Shown piece by piece: positions 53,655-62,097 of a DNA stretch of 64,000 bases. The stretch's first letter is position 1, and the number at the start of each line of letters is the position of its first letter. The position numbers and the translations under genes are program-made. The notes beneath the pieces are model-generated. The model did not search any database and had not been told where the DNA came from. It saw only the letters and a program-made list of their open reading frames with translations. The stretch is from Pseudomaricurvus sp. HS19 (GTDB lineage Bacteria; Pseudomonadota; Gammaproteobacteria; Pseudomonadales; Cellvibrionaceae): NCBI RefSeq assembly GCF_009857815.1, contig NZ_WVVW01000003.1:62001-126000 (forward strand), given 5' to 3'.

Positions 53655-54953
53655 TTAGCCCCCCTGCTTCGCAATAATATTTTTGTTCTTTTCTTTCTCA
53701 CCTTCTTCCACGGTGTCCTGCACCACCTTGTGCAGGTGGCGGACCAGAATCTCTTCGTCGTTGGCGTGGAAGTGTGTCAGTGCGCGGCTGTTGAGCATGG
53801 CCTGCATGCCTTCCAGGGGGCTGGCGTCTTCCAGAACAATATCGTTGAGGAAGGAGACAGTTAGCTCCTGGGAGATGCGCTCCTTGTGGGTGGTGGGCGG
53901 TTTGAAATACATATCCACTTCAATGATGTGTGAGTGCGGTCCCGTCGGCCAGTGCAGATGGGTGGTAAACCCGGACGAAGAGAAGATGAGTACGAAGTTG
54001 GGGAAGAACTGGAAGGAGTCAAAGCCGTACTTGTCGGAACGGGTCGGGTTCAATCCTTTCGGCAATGGCTTGTCGCTGGGTTTCTTGTTCCAGGGACCGG
54101 CGGGGCTGGATTCGGTGAGCTTCTCAATCGGGCGGGAGAACGGCGTCTCTTTGGAGGGTTCGCCGTAGAAAGAGAACATACGATGTGGTCCGCTCAGCTG
54201 ATAGGCCAGTGCATCGGTGTAGGGGTTGGCGGCATCCATCTTGGCCACTTCTGTCAGCGCCCCGAAGGAGTTGGCGTGCAGGTAGGGGCCGTGATAACTC
54301 TCGGCGAAGCCATCCATGAAGATTTTCCAGTTGCACTGCAGTTCGGCCTTGAACTTGTACACCTGGTGTGGCCCGTCGAAGTCGTAACCTTCCAGTCCGT
54401 CGGCAAACTCGCCGAGGAAATCCCGCACCGTCTGCTTGTTGTCAGGATCCATATTGATAAAGACAAAACCGCCCCAGGTATCGCACTGGATAGCGGGAAC
54501 GCTGCACTTGCTGCCGTCAAAATCCAGCAGCAGGTCGGCGCGGGAGGGCTTGATGAGGGAGCCATCCAGGTTGAAGCGCCAGCCGTGGAAGCGGCAGTAG
54601 AGCAGTGGCGCATTGCCCTCCATCTCCTTGAACGGGTCGTCCTGCCATACCAGCTTATTGCCGCGGTGGGGGCAGACGTTGTGGAAGGCGCGAATCACAT
54701 CATCCTTGCCTCGCACCACCAGCACGGAGGTGTCGAGAATGGCCAGCTCACGGGTGAAATAGCTGCCCTTTTTCGGGACTTGTTCAACGCGTCCGACACA
54801 GAGCCAGTTCTTGCGAAAGACGTGCTCTTTCTCCTTTTCGTAGAACTCCGGGCAGACACTGTCTTCCAGGGAGATGGGACCGCGCCCCAGCTCCGGGTAG
54901 GCGTCATGCCAGAAGCCGCTTTCGGGCTTCTTAACGATGGGGTCGTCACTCAT
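53655..54953 (-). CDS. Rieske non-haem iron oxygenase, alpha subunit
   Basis: A 432-residue ring-hydroxylating oxygenase alpha subunit. The Rieske cluster ligands are Cys94-x-His96 (CPHRG) and Cys120-xx-His123 (CRFHGW). The mononuclear iron site has His221 and His226 (ESYHGPYLH), with an acidic residue (Asp214) in MDGFAESYH. Length and layout fit multi-subunit aromatic-type alpha subunits, yet no small beta subunit, ferredoxin or reductase gene is near; the NTF2-like proteins are possible beta-type partners. ATG 54953 is preceded by AAGGAGAGCCTG; the upstream ATG 54968 encodes that same region. Divergent from a LysR gene (202 bp). Confidence 0.93.
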   Translation of the reverse strand: MSDDPIVKKPESGFWHDAYPELGRGPISLEDSVCPEFYEKEKEHVFRKNWLCVGRVEQVPKKGSYFTRELAILDTSVLVVRGKDDVIRAFHNVCPHRGNKLVWQDDPFKEMEGNAPLLYCRFHGWRFNLDGSLIKPSRADLLLDFDGSKCSVPAIQCDTWGGFVFINMDPDNKQTVRDFLGEFADGLEGYDFDGPHQVYKFKAELQCNWKIFMDGFAESYHGPYLHANSFGALTEVAKMDAANPYTDALAYQLSGPHRMFSFYGEPSKETPFSRPIEKLTESSPAGPWNKKPSDKPLPKGLNPTRSDKYGFDSFQFFPNFVLIFSSSGFTTHLHWPTGPHSHIIEVDMYFKPPTTHKERISQELTVSFLNDIVLEDASPLEGMQAMLNSRALTHFHANDEEILVRHLHKVVQDTVEEGEKEKNKNIIAKQGG

Positions 54954-55154
54954 CAGGCTCTCCTTCAATTATTTCCACCGACTCTTCAGGCCCGGGGTTA
55001 TCGCATTGAACGCTCACCTTGAGGGCAAGCTGATTATTGTTTGGACGATCTTACTCTTGACTCAATATCGCAAAAAGACCTTAAATAAAAACATGGTGTT
55101 GCAATAATGGAACAGGATAAGGGTCCTGGCCCGTGTACTTCTGAGAGTGGCGTA

Positions 55155-56066
55155 ATGGAACAGAACCTCCCTTTCAATGTGGACGCGCTGCTGGTGTTCA
55201 GCAAGGTGGTGGAGTGCCGCAGTCTCTCCCGCGCGGCGGCACTGCTGGGGATGCCCAAGTCCACCGTCAGTCGCAAGATCAGCAAGCTGGAGGCGGACCT
55301 GGGGATCAAGCTGTTGCGCAAGAATACCCATCAGTTGTCGGTGACCGACCTGGGGGAGCAGGTTTACCAGCACAGCCTCAAGATCTTTACCGAGGCCAAC
55401 GATATCCGTGCCCTGGTAGAGGGCAGCAAGCAGGAGCCTCAGGGTGCGCTGCGGGTGGCGATGCCGGTATTTGTAGGCATCGACTACGCCGCCAATGTCA
55501 GCACGCTGTTCCTGCAGCGCTTTCCGAAATCACGGCTGGAGATCCGCCTCGTAGACAGTATGGCGCACCCGGTTAAGGACGGGTTCGACCTGGTGCTGGG
55601 AGTGGGCCCGCTGCAGGACTCCTCCCTGATCGCCCGCAAGGTGTTCACCCTGGACTGCTTTCTCTGTGCCTCTCCGGTCTATCTGGAGTCCCTGGCAGAG
55701 CCGGTTACCGCTCCGTCGCAGGTGAACAAACTGCCGCTCATCGACACCGACTTCTACGGCTCGTCCAATAAACTGGTACTGGACAACGGCAGGAAGCAGC
55801 TGGAGTTCTCGCCCCTGGTGCGCGCGCGTGCCAACAGTTTCCAGATCTGCAAGCAGTATGTGCTGCAGGGACTGGGTGTGGGCATCCTGCCGCAACAGAT
55901 GATTGTGGCCAGCGATGAGCTGGTACCGCTGCTGCCGGAGTGGCAGGCGGCGAAGGTGGATATGTATATGCTCTACCCTTTCCAGCTGTCGTTCTCCAGC
56001 CTGATCAGCGCCTTCTACGATACCGCGCTGGAGGTGATGGGTCGCAATTCCCGGCCATCGGCCTGA
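55155..56066 (+). CDS. LysR-family transcriptional regulator
   Basis: A 303-residue LysR regulator from ATG 55155 (MEQNLPF). The helix-turn-helix (SLSRAAALLGMPKSTVSRKISKLE) and effector domain are normal. An upstream ATG at 55107 adds 16 residues without a good ribosome-binding site. It faces the Rieske gene divergently, so that oxygenase operon is the likely target. It looks like the CrgA/AaeR-type subgroup from the KST-VSRKI wing; effector unknown. Confidence 0.9.
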   Translation: MEQNLPFNVDALLVFSKVVECRSLSRAAALLGMPKSTVSRKISKLEADLGIKLLRKNTHQLSVTDLGEQVYQHSLKIFTEANDIRALVEGSKQEPQGALRVAMPVFVGIDYAANVSTLFLQRFPKSRLEIRLVDSMAHPVKDGFDLVLGVGPLQDSSLIARKVFTLDCFLCASPVYLESLAEPVTAPSQVNKLPLIDTDFYGSSNKLVLDNGRKQLEFSPLVRARANSFQICKQYVLQGLGVGILPQQMIVASDELVPLLPEWQAAKVDMYMLYPFQLSFSSLISAFYDTALEVMGRNSRPSA

Positions 56067-56165
56067 TTCCGCATCCGGATCAAGGCAAATTTATTCAGCG
56101 GGTGTCAGAGTCACAAGCACAGTGTTGATACCCTGCTGGCGTCAGTGTCAGCAACGCAGGAGACC

Positions 56166-56552
56166 ATGAAGATGAAAGATGCCCATGAACTGGTACTGGA
56201 AGCCAAGGCCAGGATCACTGAAGTGTCACTGCCGCAGGTGGATGACGCCATTACCCGGGCGGCGGCGGTGATTGATGTGCGCGAGCCGGACGAGTACCGG
56301 CAGGGTCACGTGCCGGGTGCGATCAATATTCCCCGCGGTTTGCTGGAATTCAAACTCTCCGGTTCCCCGGAGCTGGCCGGTCGCGACCTGCCCCTGGTGC
56401 TCTATTGCAAAAGCAGTGGCCGCGCCGCACTGGCGGCCTGCAGCCTGCAGCAGATGGGTTACCTGAGTGTCACCAGTATTGCCGGTGGTTTTGATGCCTG
56501 GCTGGAGGCGGGCAAGCCGGTGGCGCGCGCCGACGAGCTGGATTTCGAGTAG
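56166..56552 (+). CDS. Rhodanese-domain protein
   Basis: A 128-residue single rhodanese domain. VIDVREPDEYRQGHVPGAINIP (about 35-56) is the CH2A motif and LVLYCKSSGRAAL carries the persulfide cysteine (Cys81). Start ATG 56166 follows CAGGAGACC; the upstream GTG 56145 is less good. It is convergent with the SDR and follows the LysR gene by 99 bp. Role: sulfur transfer; no special link to the pathway is visible. Confidence 0.88.
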   Translation: MKMKDAHELVLEAKARITEVSLPQVDDAITRAAAVIDVREPDEYRQGHVPGAINIPRGLLEFKLSGSPELAGRDLPLVLYCKSSGRAALAACSLQQMGYLSVTSIAGGFDAWLEAGKPVARADELDFE

Positions 56553-56586
56553 TCCAACGGCCTGCGTTCCATTGGGGCGGCGCTTG

Positions 56587-57342
56587 CTAAACCGCGGTGC
56601 CGCCGTTCACGCCAAGCAATTGCGCGGTAATGTAACCGGCCTCTTCCGAGGCAAAGAACGCTGTTGCGGCCGCCACTTCCTCGGGCCTGCCAAGACGGGG
56701 AATGGGGTAGCTGGCCAGTACCGCGTCGATATTCTCCCCCAGTTTGGCGGCGGCAATGGTGCGCTGCGCCATGGGGGTATCGATAAACCCGGGGGCCACG
56801 GCGTTTACGGTAATCCCCTGTCTTCCCAGCTCCTGCGCCAGTGAGCGGGTCATGGCAATAATGCCACCCTTGGCGGCGGTGTAGTGCACCATGTTCGGGG
56901 CGCCCACCTGGGCGCCGAAGGAGGATATGTTGATGATCCGTCCCCACTGCTGCGCAATCATATCGGGCACCACCGCCTGGGTGACGTAGTAATTACCCGT
57001 CAGATTGACACCGATCTGGCGCTGCCAGTTGTCGTCGCTGATTTCGGTGAAGGGGGTAAAGTCCTCAATCCCGGCGTTGTTGACCAGAACACTGATGGGG
57101 CCAAGTTGTGCGTGAATGGTGGCGATGGCGTTATCAACCTGAGCGCGCTCGGAGATATCCGCGCTGCACGCCAGGGCCCTGCCACCGGATGCGGTAATGG
57201 CCGCCGCCACCTGTCGGGCGTTTTCCTGATTGATATCCAGTACGGCCACTGCGAGACCGTCCCGGGCCAGACGTTGGGCGGTGGCTTCGCCCATACCGGC
57301 GCCGCCGCCGGTTACAAGGGCAACTCGTTGTTGCGTCTGCAT
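56587..57342 (-). CDS. SDR-family oxidoreductase (FabG-like)
   Basis: A 251-residue classical SDR. TGGGAGMG is at 11-18, Asp36 suggests NAD, NNAG is at 88-91, and Ser140, Tyr154 and Lys158 are the active site. It closely resembles the SDR at 3648-4397 (NNAGI-x-x-F-x-P-F, VTQ-x-V-x-PDM, WGR-x-x-NIS). It is divergent from the P450 at 57503 (160 bp), so it could oxidise the P450 product. Confidence 0.9.
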   Translation of the reverse strand: MQTQQRVALVTGGGAGMGEATAQRLARDGLAVAVLDINQENARQVAAAITASGGRALACSADISERAQVDNAIATIHAQLGPISVLVNNAGIEDFTPFTEISDDNWQRQIGVNLTGNYYVTQAVVPDMIAQQWGRIINISSFGAQVGAPNMVHYTAAKGGIIAMTRSLAQELGRQGITVNAVAPGFIDTPMAQRTIAAAKLGENIDAVLASYPIPRLGRPEEVAAATAFFASEEAGYITAQLLGVNGGTAV

Positions 57343-57502
57343 AGTAGGTCCTGATCGTTATTGTTATTGGATTGTGTGCTTCTGCTACATTGATGGCGCT
57401 TGGGGGCTACTATACCCTCAAATCCAGGTCAGGAAAGAAACCACCCGGTAAGCTGTCATCAGGCAGCCATCAGATAATAAAAACAAGATACAGAGTAATG
57501 CC

Positions 57503-58717
57503 ATGACTTCCATCCAGAAGTTGAACCTGCCCCATTTACCTGTCAGTGATCCCGACTTTCATCGCGACCCGTTTGCCTTTGTGGCCGAGGCTCGCTCACA
57601 CCACCCATGGCTGGCAGGTTTTGAATCCGGCTATGTGGTCTACGGCTATCAGGCCCTGCGGGAGCTCGGTGCCATGGATGACAAGCTGGAGATGGGACTG
57701 GCCGGGGTGGTGGATTTCTATCAGGCAGGCGACTCACACTGGGCGCGCTTTATGCTGGAGATGATGCAATCAAAATCCGGCGTCGATCACCACCGGTTGC
57801 GTATGAGTGTGGCAGAGGCATTTTCACCGCGCCGGGCGCAACAGGCGCGACCGTTGATGCAGCAGGTGATCAGCGACCTGCTGGATCAGTGGTCGCCTCT
57901 GGGCGCTTTTGATTTTGCGGAGTTTGCGGCCCACTTTCCAGTGACAGTGTTGTGCGGGATCCTCGGCGTTCCGCCGGATTCCATTGCCACCATTCGCGCC
58001 GATATCGAAACCTATATGACGCTGTTCGGATTGCAGCCTCAACTGAAAGAAGATTTTTTGAGGGCTTACGATAACCTGTGGTGCTTTGTGGATCGCATTG
58101 TAACCACTCGTGAGACCGGTGCGCTTGAGCAGCCTCACGGGGACGGATTGCTGGATGCCCTGATCGTCAGTAAAAACAGCGGCAGGATCAGCGATGATGA
58201 TCTGCGGTTTATGCTGCTGGACCTGTTGATCGCCGGCTACGACACATCGACAAACATTCTCACGCTGACAGTACACCAATTGCTGTCGCATCCGGACTAC
58301 TGGCAGCGTTGTGCCGACGAGCTGCCTTTCTGTCGCCAGGTCATTGAAGAGATGTTGCGCTTCTCCTCAATCGCTACCTTCTTCCGCACGGTCAAGGAAG
58401 CGTTTGAGTACGACGGTGTGCATTTTCCCCGGGGGACGTTACTGGCGTTTTCCATACCCCTCAGCGGCCGTGATCCTGCAGTGTTTTCTGACCCCGATCG
58501 CTTTGATCCGTTGCGCAACAGTGAACAGCGTCACCTGGCCTTTGGCCGTGGTGAGCATATCTGTCTGGGTCAGTTCCTGGCGCGGGCACAGTTGGAGGAA
58601 GGTTTGCACCTGATCGCACAGCGCCTGCGTCAGCCGCAGTTGGCTGGTGAGTTACAGTGGCGACCGTTTCTCGGCGCCTGGGGATTACAGAGTTTACCGA
58701 TCAAGTTTGAGTGCTGA
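57503..58717 (+). CDS. Cytochrome P450
   Basis: A 404-residue bacterial P450. I-helix AGYDTST is at 244-250, ExxR at 283-286 (EMLR), and the haem loop FGRGEHICLG has Cys354. It shows only family-level similarity to the P450 at 38450, so it has a separate substrate or position specificity. A DUF1330-type gene follows 30 bp downstream and is probably co-transcribed. No ferredoxin gene is near. Confidence 0.94.
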   Translation: MTSIQKLNLPHLPVSDPDFHRDPFAFVAEARSHHPWLAGFESGYVVYGYQALRELGAMDDKLEMGLAGVVDFYQAGDSHWARFMLEMMQSKSGVDHHRLRMSVAEAFSPRRAQQARPLMQQVISDLLDQWSPLGAFDFAEFAAHFPVTVLCGILGVPPDSIATIRADIETYMTLFGLQPQLKEDFLRAYDNLWCFVDRIVTTRETGALEQPHGDGLLDALIVSKNSGRISDDDLRFMLLDLLIAGYDTSTNILTLTVHQLLSHPDYWQRCADELPFCRQVIEEMLRFSSIATFFRTVKEAFEYDGVHFPRGTLLAFSIPLSGRDPAVFSDPDRFDPLRNSEQRHLAFGRGEHICLGQFLARAQLEEGLHLIAQRLRQPQLAGELQWRPFLGAWGLQSLPIKFEC

Positions 58718-58747
58718 GGGTTCAGCGCAGGAGAAGCGGGAGATAAC

Positions 58748-59149
58748 ATGGAAACCATAGAAGCCAGCAAAGAACAGCTGCAACAACTGACTGAACAGCT
58801 GCCCGCCGATACTCCATTCGTCATGCTTAACCTGCTGCGTTTTCGCCAGCGGGCGGACTATCGAAGTACGGGTGATGAAGTGTCCGGAGAAGAAGCCTAT
58901 CGGCGTTACAGTCGCGCGGCAGCGCCATTGCTGCAGGCGGTGGGCGGCGAAGTGATCTGGTACGGGGACGCACGGGCGACGGTTATCGGGCCGCAGGACG
59001 AGTGCTGGGATCAGGTATTGATGGTGCGCTATCCAGACCTGCAGGCTTTTATGAGCCTGATTACCGGCAGTGACTATGCTGCCGCCGTCAAACATCGTAT
59101 GGCGGCATTGCAGGACTCGCGCCTGATCGCGACCTTGCCGAAGTTTTGA
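58748..59149 (+). CDS. DUF1330-family small protein
   Basis: A 133-residue ferredoxin-like protein. FVMLNLLRFR, SGEEAYRRYSRAAAPLLQAVGGE and VLMVRYPDLQAFM fit DUF1330, whose members are dimeric alpha/beta barrels of largely unknown role. ATG 58748 follows CAGGAGAAGCGGGAG. It is placed right after the P450. It is one of three small barrel proteins in this region. Confidence 0.8.
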   Translation: METIEASKEQLQQLTEQLPADTPFVMLNLLRFRQRADYRSTGDEVSGEEAYRRYSRAAAPLLQAVGGEVIWYGDARATVIGPQDECWDQVLMVRYPDLQAFMSLITGSDYAAAVKHRMAALQDSRLIATLPKF

Positions 59150-59185
59150 TGTCGACAGCAATGCCGCTTCTGTGAATGGCAGGGC

Positions 59186-60106
59186 TTAGTCCTGCAGCAG
59201 TTGCGCCATTTCCCGCTGCAGTCGTTGCAGCAGCTGTTGCGCCGCGGGGGAGAGTGAACGCTGTTTGAGGGTGTAGCACACCATCCTGAAACTGACGGCA
59301 GCCTCTCCCTCGGTTCCCGGTAATAAACAGAGTTGGCCGCTGCGCAGTTCGTTGGCCACCGCCAGCCAGGAGATGGGCCAGACGGCGTCGGTGGTTTGGG
59401 TCAGTCGGGTCAGTAGCCCGTAGTCACTGGTGACCAGGCGCGGTGGTTGCTCCAGGTGATCACGCCAGTCGGCAGGAAAGCCGCGATAGCTGCTGGCACC
59501 GAAGTGCCCGGTGGCAATGACCGGAAACTGTCGGGAGGCCGCCGGTAATGCCTCTGCCAGCAACGGGTGGCCGTTGCGCACCACAAACGAGATCGGAAAG
59601 CTGGCCAGTGTCAGCTGGTCTACCGGCGCGTTGGCCGGCAGTTGCTCCTCGGCACAGACAAAAAACTCGATCTTCTCATCCAGCAACAGCGCCAGCAGGT
59701 CCCTGGCTGTCTGCACCTCCGCCTGCCAGCGCAATTTGCTGTCACTGCTGAGCAGCTCCTGCGCCAGCTGCGGCAGCAGTGCCTTGGCCGGCAACGGGGC
59801 CATGCCAAAACGTACCTCGCCGTCATCGCCACTGGCGATTCGTGCCATTACCTGTTCGAAGTCATCCATCTCCCGCAGCAGGCTCTCGGCCCGCAGCACA
59901 AAATCCTGGCCCACGGCGGTCAGGTGCACACTGCCCCGGTCCCGGTCGAAGATCTTCAGCTGCAGTTTCTCTTCCAGTGTCTGGATGCTGCGTGACAGGG
60001 CCGGCTGCGTGAGGTGCACCCGTTCGGCGGCGCGGGTGAAATTGCGTTCCCGGGCGAGGGCGATCACGTGGCGCAGGCTGCGGATGTCCATATGCATATA
60101 ACTCAT
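59186..60106 (-). CDS. LysR-family transcriptional regulator
   Basis: A LysR regulator of 306 residues counted from ATG 60106 (MSYMHMDIR). ATG 60097 and 60091 are also possible and no start has a clear ribosome-binding site. The helix-turn-helix (NFTRAAERVHLTQPALSRSIQTLEE) and effector domain are normal. It is divergent from the second sterol-desaturase-like gene 84 bp away and a paralogue of the regulator at 5411-6304 (both with TLEE, FFVCAE and LSPAA). Very likely controls the desaturase gene. Confidence 0.88.
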   Translation of the reverse strand: MSYMHMDIRSLRHVIALARERNFTRAAERVHLTQPALSRSIQTLEEKLQLKIFDRDRGSVHLTAVGQDFVLRAESLLREMDDFEQVMARIASGDDGEVRFGMAPLPAKALLPQLAQELLSSDSKLRWQAEVQTARDLLALLLDEKIEFFVCAEEQLPANAPVDQLTLASFPISFVVRNGHPLLAEALPAASRQFPVIATGHFGASSYRGFPADWRDHLEQPPRLVTSDYGLLTRLTQTTDAVWPISWLAVANELRSGQLCLLPGTEGEAAVSFRMVCYTLKQRSLSPAAQQLLQRLQREMAQLLQD

Positions 60107-60190
60107 AAGATTTTGATAAATAATGCATTGGACGCAGGCTGGGGTGCAAGCCAGAATCCCTCCACAGCATAAGAAAGTGAGGCACTCCCC

Positions 60191-61027
60191 ATGCAGGACA
60201 TACATCTCTGGATAGGCACGGTACTGGGCATTGTATTTGTGGCCGAGTTACTGGCTGGCCGGCATCGCGGCATCTACAACGGCAATGACTATCTGGTGAA
60301 CGGCCTCTGTATTGCGTTGGGGTACACCATTCGCCCGATGCTGGCGGTGGGTCTGGCTGTATTTATCGGTTGGTTGGTGCCTGCTCCTAAAGGGGCGTTG
60401 GCAGATCTGCCCTTCTGGCCGGCACTCATTGGTATCGTGCTGCTGGCGGAGTTCTGCAACTACTGGGTACACCGGGCATCCCACCTCAAGCGCAATAACC
60501 GCTGGCTGGGCTGGATCTGGCCCCTGCACCGCACCCATCACACCGCCAGCTACGCCAACGTGATCCTGCATTTCCGCATCAATCTGTTCTGGGGGCTGGT
60601 GTCACCCCTGGCCTGGGTGCACTCGCTGGCGTTTTACCTGGGCCTGTATCAGGCGGCCAGTGTCAGCATCCTGATCTTTGCCATGTGGGGCATCTTTACC
60701 CACAGCAACTTCCGCTGGGACGATTCCTTGCGCAGCAACCGGCTCACGGGCAAACCCTTTCGAGCCCTGGAACACCTGCTGGTGTCGCCCGGTATTCATC
60801 ACACCCACCACGGCTTTGGTGGCGCTGATGGCAAACACTATCGCAACTTTGGTCTCTTCCTGTCGGTGTTTGACTGGATGTTCGGTACCCTGCATATCCC
60901 CGAGGGTCGTCCGGCCCGTTACGGGGTGCCGGGGGCAAGACCGCACTGGGCGGAGGAGCTGTTCTACCCACTCTATCGCCACAAGCCGGCCCGGGTGATG
61001 GCGTCACCCCAACCCGATCAGCTGTGA
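60191..61027 (+). CDS. Sterol desaturase / fatty acid hydroxylase superfamily protein
   Basis: A 278-residue membrane di-iron oxygenase. Histidine clusters are HRASH 94-98, HRTHH 113-117, His171 and HHTHH 203-207, the same spacing as the paralogue at 6428-7270. Hydrophobic helices surround them. It is followed by a terminator at 61047-61072, so it is monocistronic. The substrate is unknown; hydroxylation or desaturation of a lipid or polycyclic compound is inferred. Confidence 0.9.
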   Translation: MQDIHLWIGTVLGIVFVAELLAGRHRGIYNGNDYLVNGLCIALGYTIRPMLAVGLAVFIGWLVPAPKGALADLPFWPALIGIVLLAEFCNYWVHRASHLKRNNRWLGWIWPLHRTHHTASYANVILHFRINLFWGLVSPLAWVHSLAFYLGLYQAASVSILIFAMWGIFTHSNFRWDDSLRSNRLTGKPFRALEHLLVSPGIHHTHHGFGGADGKHYRNFGLFLSVFDWMFGTLHIPEGRPARYGVPGARPHWAEELFYPLYRHKPARVMASPQPDQL

Positions 61028-61046
61028 GAGCTGCAAGATGATCGGC

Positions 61047-61077
61047 ACAAAGCCCGCTATTGCGGGCTTTGTTGTTT
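61047..61077 (+). terminator. Rho-independent terminator after the second desaturase
   Basis: An 11-bp stem acaaagcccgc/gcgggctttgt with a tatt loop is followed by TGTTTT. Confidence 0.88.
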
Positions 61078-61136
61078 TCAGGGCGGACCTGGGTACCCTG
61101 TTCGATTTGCCCGGCGAGTGGCGCTACAATCGATGT

Positions 61137-61204
61137 CTTAAATGTGGTTTGGGAAACTCGCAAACCGCGCGGTGAGCCCACAGTCACAAGCTGTGGGTTT
61201 TGTT
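61137..61204 (+). ncRNA. Candidate small RNA or attenuated leader
   Basis: A compact stretch with a good -10 (TACAAT at 61125-61130) but a poor -35, two hairpins (ggtttg/caaacc at 61146-61166, and agcccacag/ctgtgggtt at 61175-61199) and a TTTTGTT tail that together look like a short transcript ended by a Rho-independent terminator. It lies between the desaturase terminator and the next gene. It could be a free sRNA or a leader attenuating the 61238 gene. Low confidence. Confidence 0.3.
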
Positions 61205-61237
61205 CGTCAGGAATGGCACTACAAGGAATCGGTCAGG

Positions 61238-61666
61238 ATGACTTCAGGTAAGGAGAGCAGCTACCAGGCAGAGTGGATGCTGTTGCAGAACCAATACGAC
61301 AGCTATGAGAAGTTTTCGCTGCTGATCAAACTGACTAATGTGGTGGTCACGGCATATTTGCTGTTTGCACTGCAGGTGGATTTTTGGGCAGCACTGGTAG
61401 CAGCTACCCTGTGGTTGCAGGATGGCATCTGGAAAACCTGGCAGTCCCGCATCAATGCCCGCTTGCTGGAAGTGGAAGCAGTACTGAGCAGCGAATATCC
61501 CGATACCGCCGCTCCTATGCAATACAACCAACGCTGGTTGCAATTGCGACCCGGTATGATGGGTATGGTGAAGGAGTACCTGCGCAATGCACTGGCGCCG
61601 ACGGTCGCTTACCCTCATATGGTGCTGGTGGTCTTGAGTGGGCTGGTTGGTGTTTGCGGCGTTTAA
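61238..61666 (+). CDS. Small membrane protein of unknown function
   Basis: A 142-residue protein. A first hydrophobic helix (LTNVVVTAYLLFALQVDFWAALVAATLWLQDGIW) spans about 30-60 and a C-terminal one (MVLVVLSGLVGVCGV) ends the protein. No family recognised. ATG 61238 follows AAGGAATCGGTCAGG; the longer frame back to 61142 runs through the hairpin region. Located downstream of the candidate sRNA. Confidence 0.6.
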   Translation: MTSGKESSYQAEWMLLQNQYDSYEKFSLLIKLTNVVVTAYLLFALQVDFWAALVAATLWLQDGIWKTWQSRINARLLEVEAVLSSEYPDTAAPMQYNQRWLQLRPGMMGMVKEYLRNALAPTVAYPHMVLVVLSGLVGVCGV

Positions 61667-61744
61667 AGCACAGTCGTCGTTAAGCGTAACGGTACGTACC
61701 CTTGCCTGGTTAAAGTTATAAAACAATAAACATCGGAACGAAAA

Positions 61745-62032
61745 ATGAGTATAAGACTGATTGTAGAATTCGAATTGAAGGCCGGCGAGACAGACGCCTT
61801 TGTGCAAATGTTGCAGTCCGCCAAGCCCAACATTGAAAGTGTGGAAGGTTGTGAGTCGGTGGAGGTGCTGCTGAATCTGGAGACTCCCGATCGGGTGGCA
61901 CTCTCGGAAGTGTGGGAGTCAAAAGAGCTGCATGATCAGTACGCAGAGAGGATGCGTGAAGCCGGTTCCATGGATGCCATGGCCTCGCGCCTGGCGGGTC
62001 CGCCTAAAACCCTGCTGTTTGAAATCAAGTAA
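61745..62032 (+). CDS. Antibiotic biosynthesis monooxygenase (ABM)-domain protein
   Basis: A 95-residue single ABM domain. The pattern is RLIVEFELKAGETDAFVQML, then VEGCESVEVLLNLE and ALSEVWESKELHDQY. Family members are cofactor-free quinone-forming monooxygenases or ligand binders. Small size and dimeric ferredoxin-like fold link it to the DUF1330 and EthD-like proteins nearby. Ribosome-binding site is weak (ATCGGAACGAAAA before ATG). Confidence 0.8.
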   Translation: MSIRLIVEFELKAGETDAFVQMLQSAKPNIESVEGCESVEVLLNLETPDRVALSEVWESKELHDQYAERMREAGSMDAMASRLAGPPKTLLFEIK

Positions 62033-62097
62033 TTGAGTGACTGCTCCGGGTTTGGTCCCGGAGCATATCCCTTATCGGTATTCCAGGGACAGTCGTC

